A model generated the notes under the pieces. The model worked only from the letters and a program-made list of their open reading frames with translations. It did no database searches and was not told the origin of the DNA. Below are positions 63,244 through 64,000 of a stretch of DNA of 64,000 nt, in pieces. Origin of the DNA: Paenibacillus sp. FSL R5-0766 (GTDB taxonomy: Bacteria; Bacillota; Bacilli; Paenibacillales; Paenibacillaceae); assembly GCF_037971845.1 (NCBI RefSeq), contig NZ_CP150227.1:744001-808000 (forward strand), written 5' to 3'. A program made the translations under genes and the position numbers. How positions within the stretch are numbered: position 1 is the stretch's first letter; each line of letters opens with the position of its first letter.

Positions 63244-63891
63244 TTACTTTTGTCTTTGTCGAACAGGGGCTGGCTTGGATACGGTGGATCTAGCTGTCCA
63301 TGCTTTGCGGTAACGATAGAGCACGGCTGCGATAAGCAGTAGGCCGATTCCTCCCACGATATATGCAGCATATTGATGAGCCAGATGGAATACGGCGTTC
63401 CACTGGGGGCCAAATATTTTGCCAATGCCCAGAAACAGTACAACCCAGAACAGTGCACCTGAATAGGCGTAGAGAGCGAATTTGCGAAAGGGAACAGCGG
63501 CTATGCCCGCAAAATATCCGGTGAAATGCCTTACACCCGGAATGAAATAACCGATGAAGATTAAGGCATTACCATACTTGGCGAACCACTTTTGCGTTTT
63601 ATCGAGCTTGTCCTGCTTCAGTAGAAACCATTTTCCGTATCGTGTTATAAAGGGCAGTCCTGCTTTGGCTCCAATAAAATAAGTGATTGTCATGCCAATC
63701 GTTGTTCCCAGAAAAGCCAGTATGGTGAGGATTCCGAAGTCCAGATGCCCCTTGTAGGATAGAAACCCTGCGTAAGCCATCGTTGTTTCACCAGGAAAGG
63801 GAAGTGCGATGAATTCAAGCAACAAGCCAAAAAACAATACGCTGTATCCGTAGGACCCAAACAGATGTTGGATCTTCTCAAGCAATTCCAA
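63244..63891 (-). CDS. DedA family membrane protein
   Basis: 215 residues with four or five membrane helices. DedA/VTT motifs are EFIALPFPGETTMAYAGFLSYKG, GAKAGLPFITRYGKWFLLKQDKLDKTQKWFAKYG and YFIPGVRHFTGYFAGIAAVPFRKFALYAYSGALFWV. DedA proteins flip lipid carriers such as undecaprenyl phosphate or phosphatidylethanolamine. TTG at 63891 lies after AGGAGAGTGAAATCTA. The C-terminal tail is basic. Confidence 0.9.
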   Translation of the reverse strand: MELLEKIQHLFGSYGYSVLFFGLLLEFIALPFPGETTMAYAGFLSYKGHLDFGILTILAFLGTTIGMTITYFIGAKAGLPFITRYGKWFLLKQDKLDKTQKWFAKYGNALIFIGYFIPGVRHFTGYFAGIAAVPFRKFALYAYSGALFWVVLFLGIGKIFGPQWNAVFHLAHQYAAYIVGGIGLLLIAAVLYRYRKAWTARSTVSKPAPVRQRQK

Positions 63892-64000
63892 TAGATTTCA
63901 CTCTCCTGAATACGGGGTGGGAGCATGAATACTCTCCAAGGTGTTTTAATGTGTTCTGCTTGTTCATTATGCTACCTAATCTGAAGCGAAGAATCAATCA

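Overview
The window is a 64 kb stretch of chromosome from a low-to-mid GC, endospore-forming Firmicute, most likely a Paenibacillus. The evidence is two complete ger-type germination receptor operons, strong AGGAGG ribosome sites with many TTG/GTG starts, CcpA-type cre boxes, a LytR-CpsA-Psr protein, a LipL octanoyltransferase, and a YesMN-style two-component system beside a rhamnogalacturonan esterase. Species is not determined. No rRNA, tRNA, prophage, insertion sequence or CRISPR array was seen. It reads as core chromosome with small accessory insertions.

Layout. 1-14.7 kb holds housekeeping and stress genes: nadE (5' cut), an alpha/beta hydrolase, acpS, mutY, sodA, a GNAT enzyme, signal peptidase I, a queG-MGMT fusion, an HD-GYP protein, a UPF0154 protein, folE, lipL, a second superoxide dismutase with an extra N-terminal domain, and another alpha/beta hydrolase. 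15-20 kb has an IclR regulator with its promoter and palindromes, a TPP riboswitch driving thiC, a candidate type I toxin-antitoxin pair, an Asp/Glu racemase-like gene and an unannotated 55-residue gene. 20-26 kb has a WYL regulator with a zinc-ribbon/effector-binding protein, then a vanR-vanS-vanY-vanZ-like cluster without vanHAX. 25.8-34 kb has aconitase, an amidase, ddl, uvsE and an inositol monophosphatase.

34-45 kb is a carbohydrate block: a secreted SGNH hydrolase, a YesM/YesN sensor-regulator pair, a CUT1 sugar ABC importer without its own ATPase, a rhamnogalacturonan-type acetylesterase, a 256-bp tandem repeat array and an ASRT-family sugar-binding-like protein. Two cre boxes suggest CcpA control. 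45-49 kb is germination operon 1 (gerB-gerA-gerC). 49-57.7 kb has an EamA exporter divergent from a MocR regulator with a clear operator, hemL, an LCP cell-wall ligase, a three-gene ABC exporter and Bcp. 57.8-63.1 kb is germination operon 2 (gerA-gerC-small D-like-gerB-gerB), and the window ends with a DedA protein.

The least expected content lies between genes. It includes a 27-residue membrane peptide with an exceptional ribosome site and a convergent antisense transcript, three families of structured repeats (one present as an intact copy and a deletion derivative, one with compensatory stem changes and a tandem array), and a nearly identical 17-bp palindrome upstream of both the iclR-type gene and aconitase.
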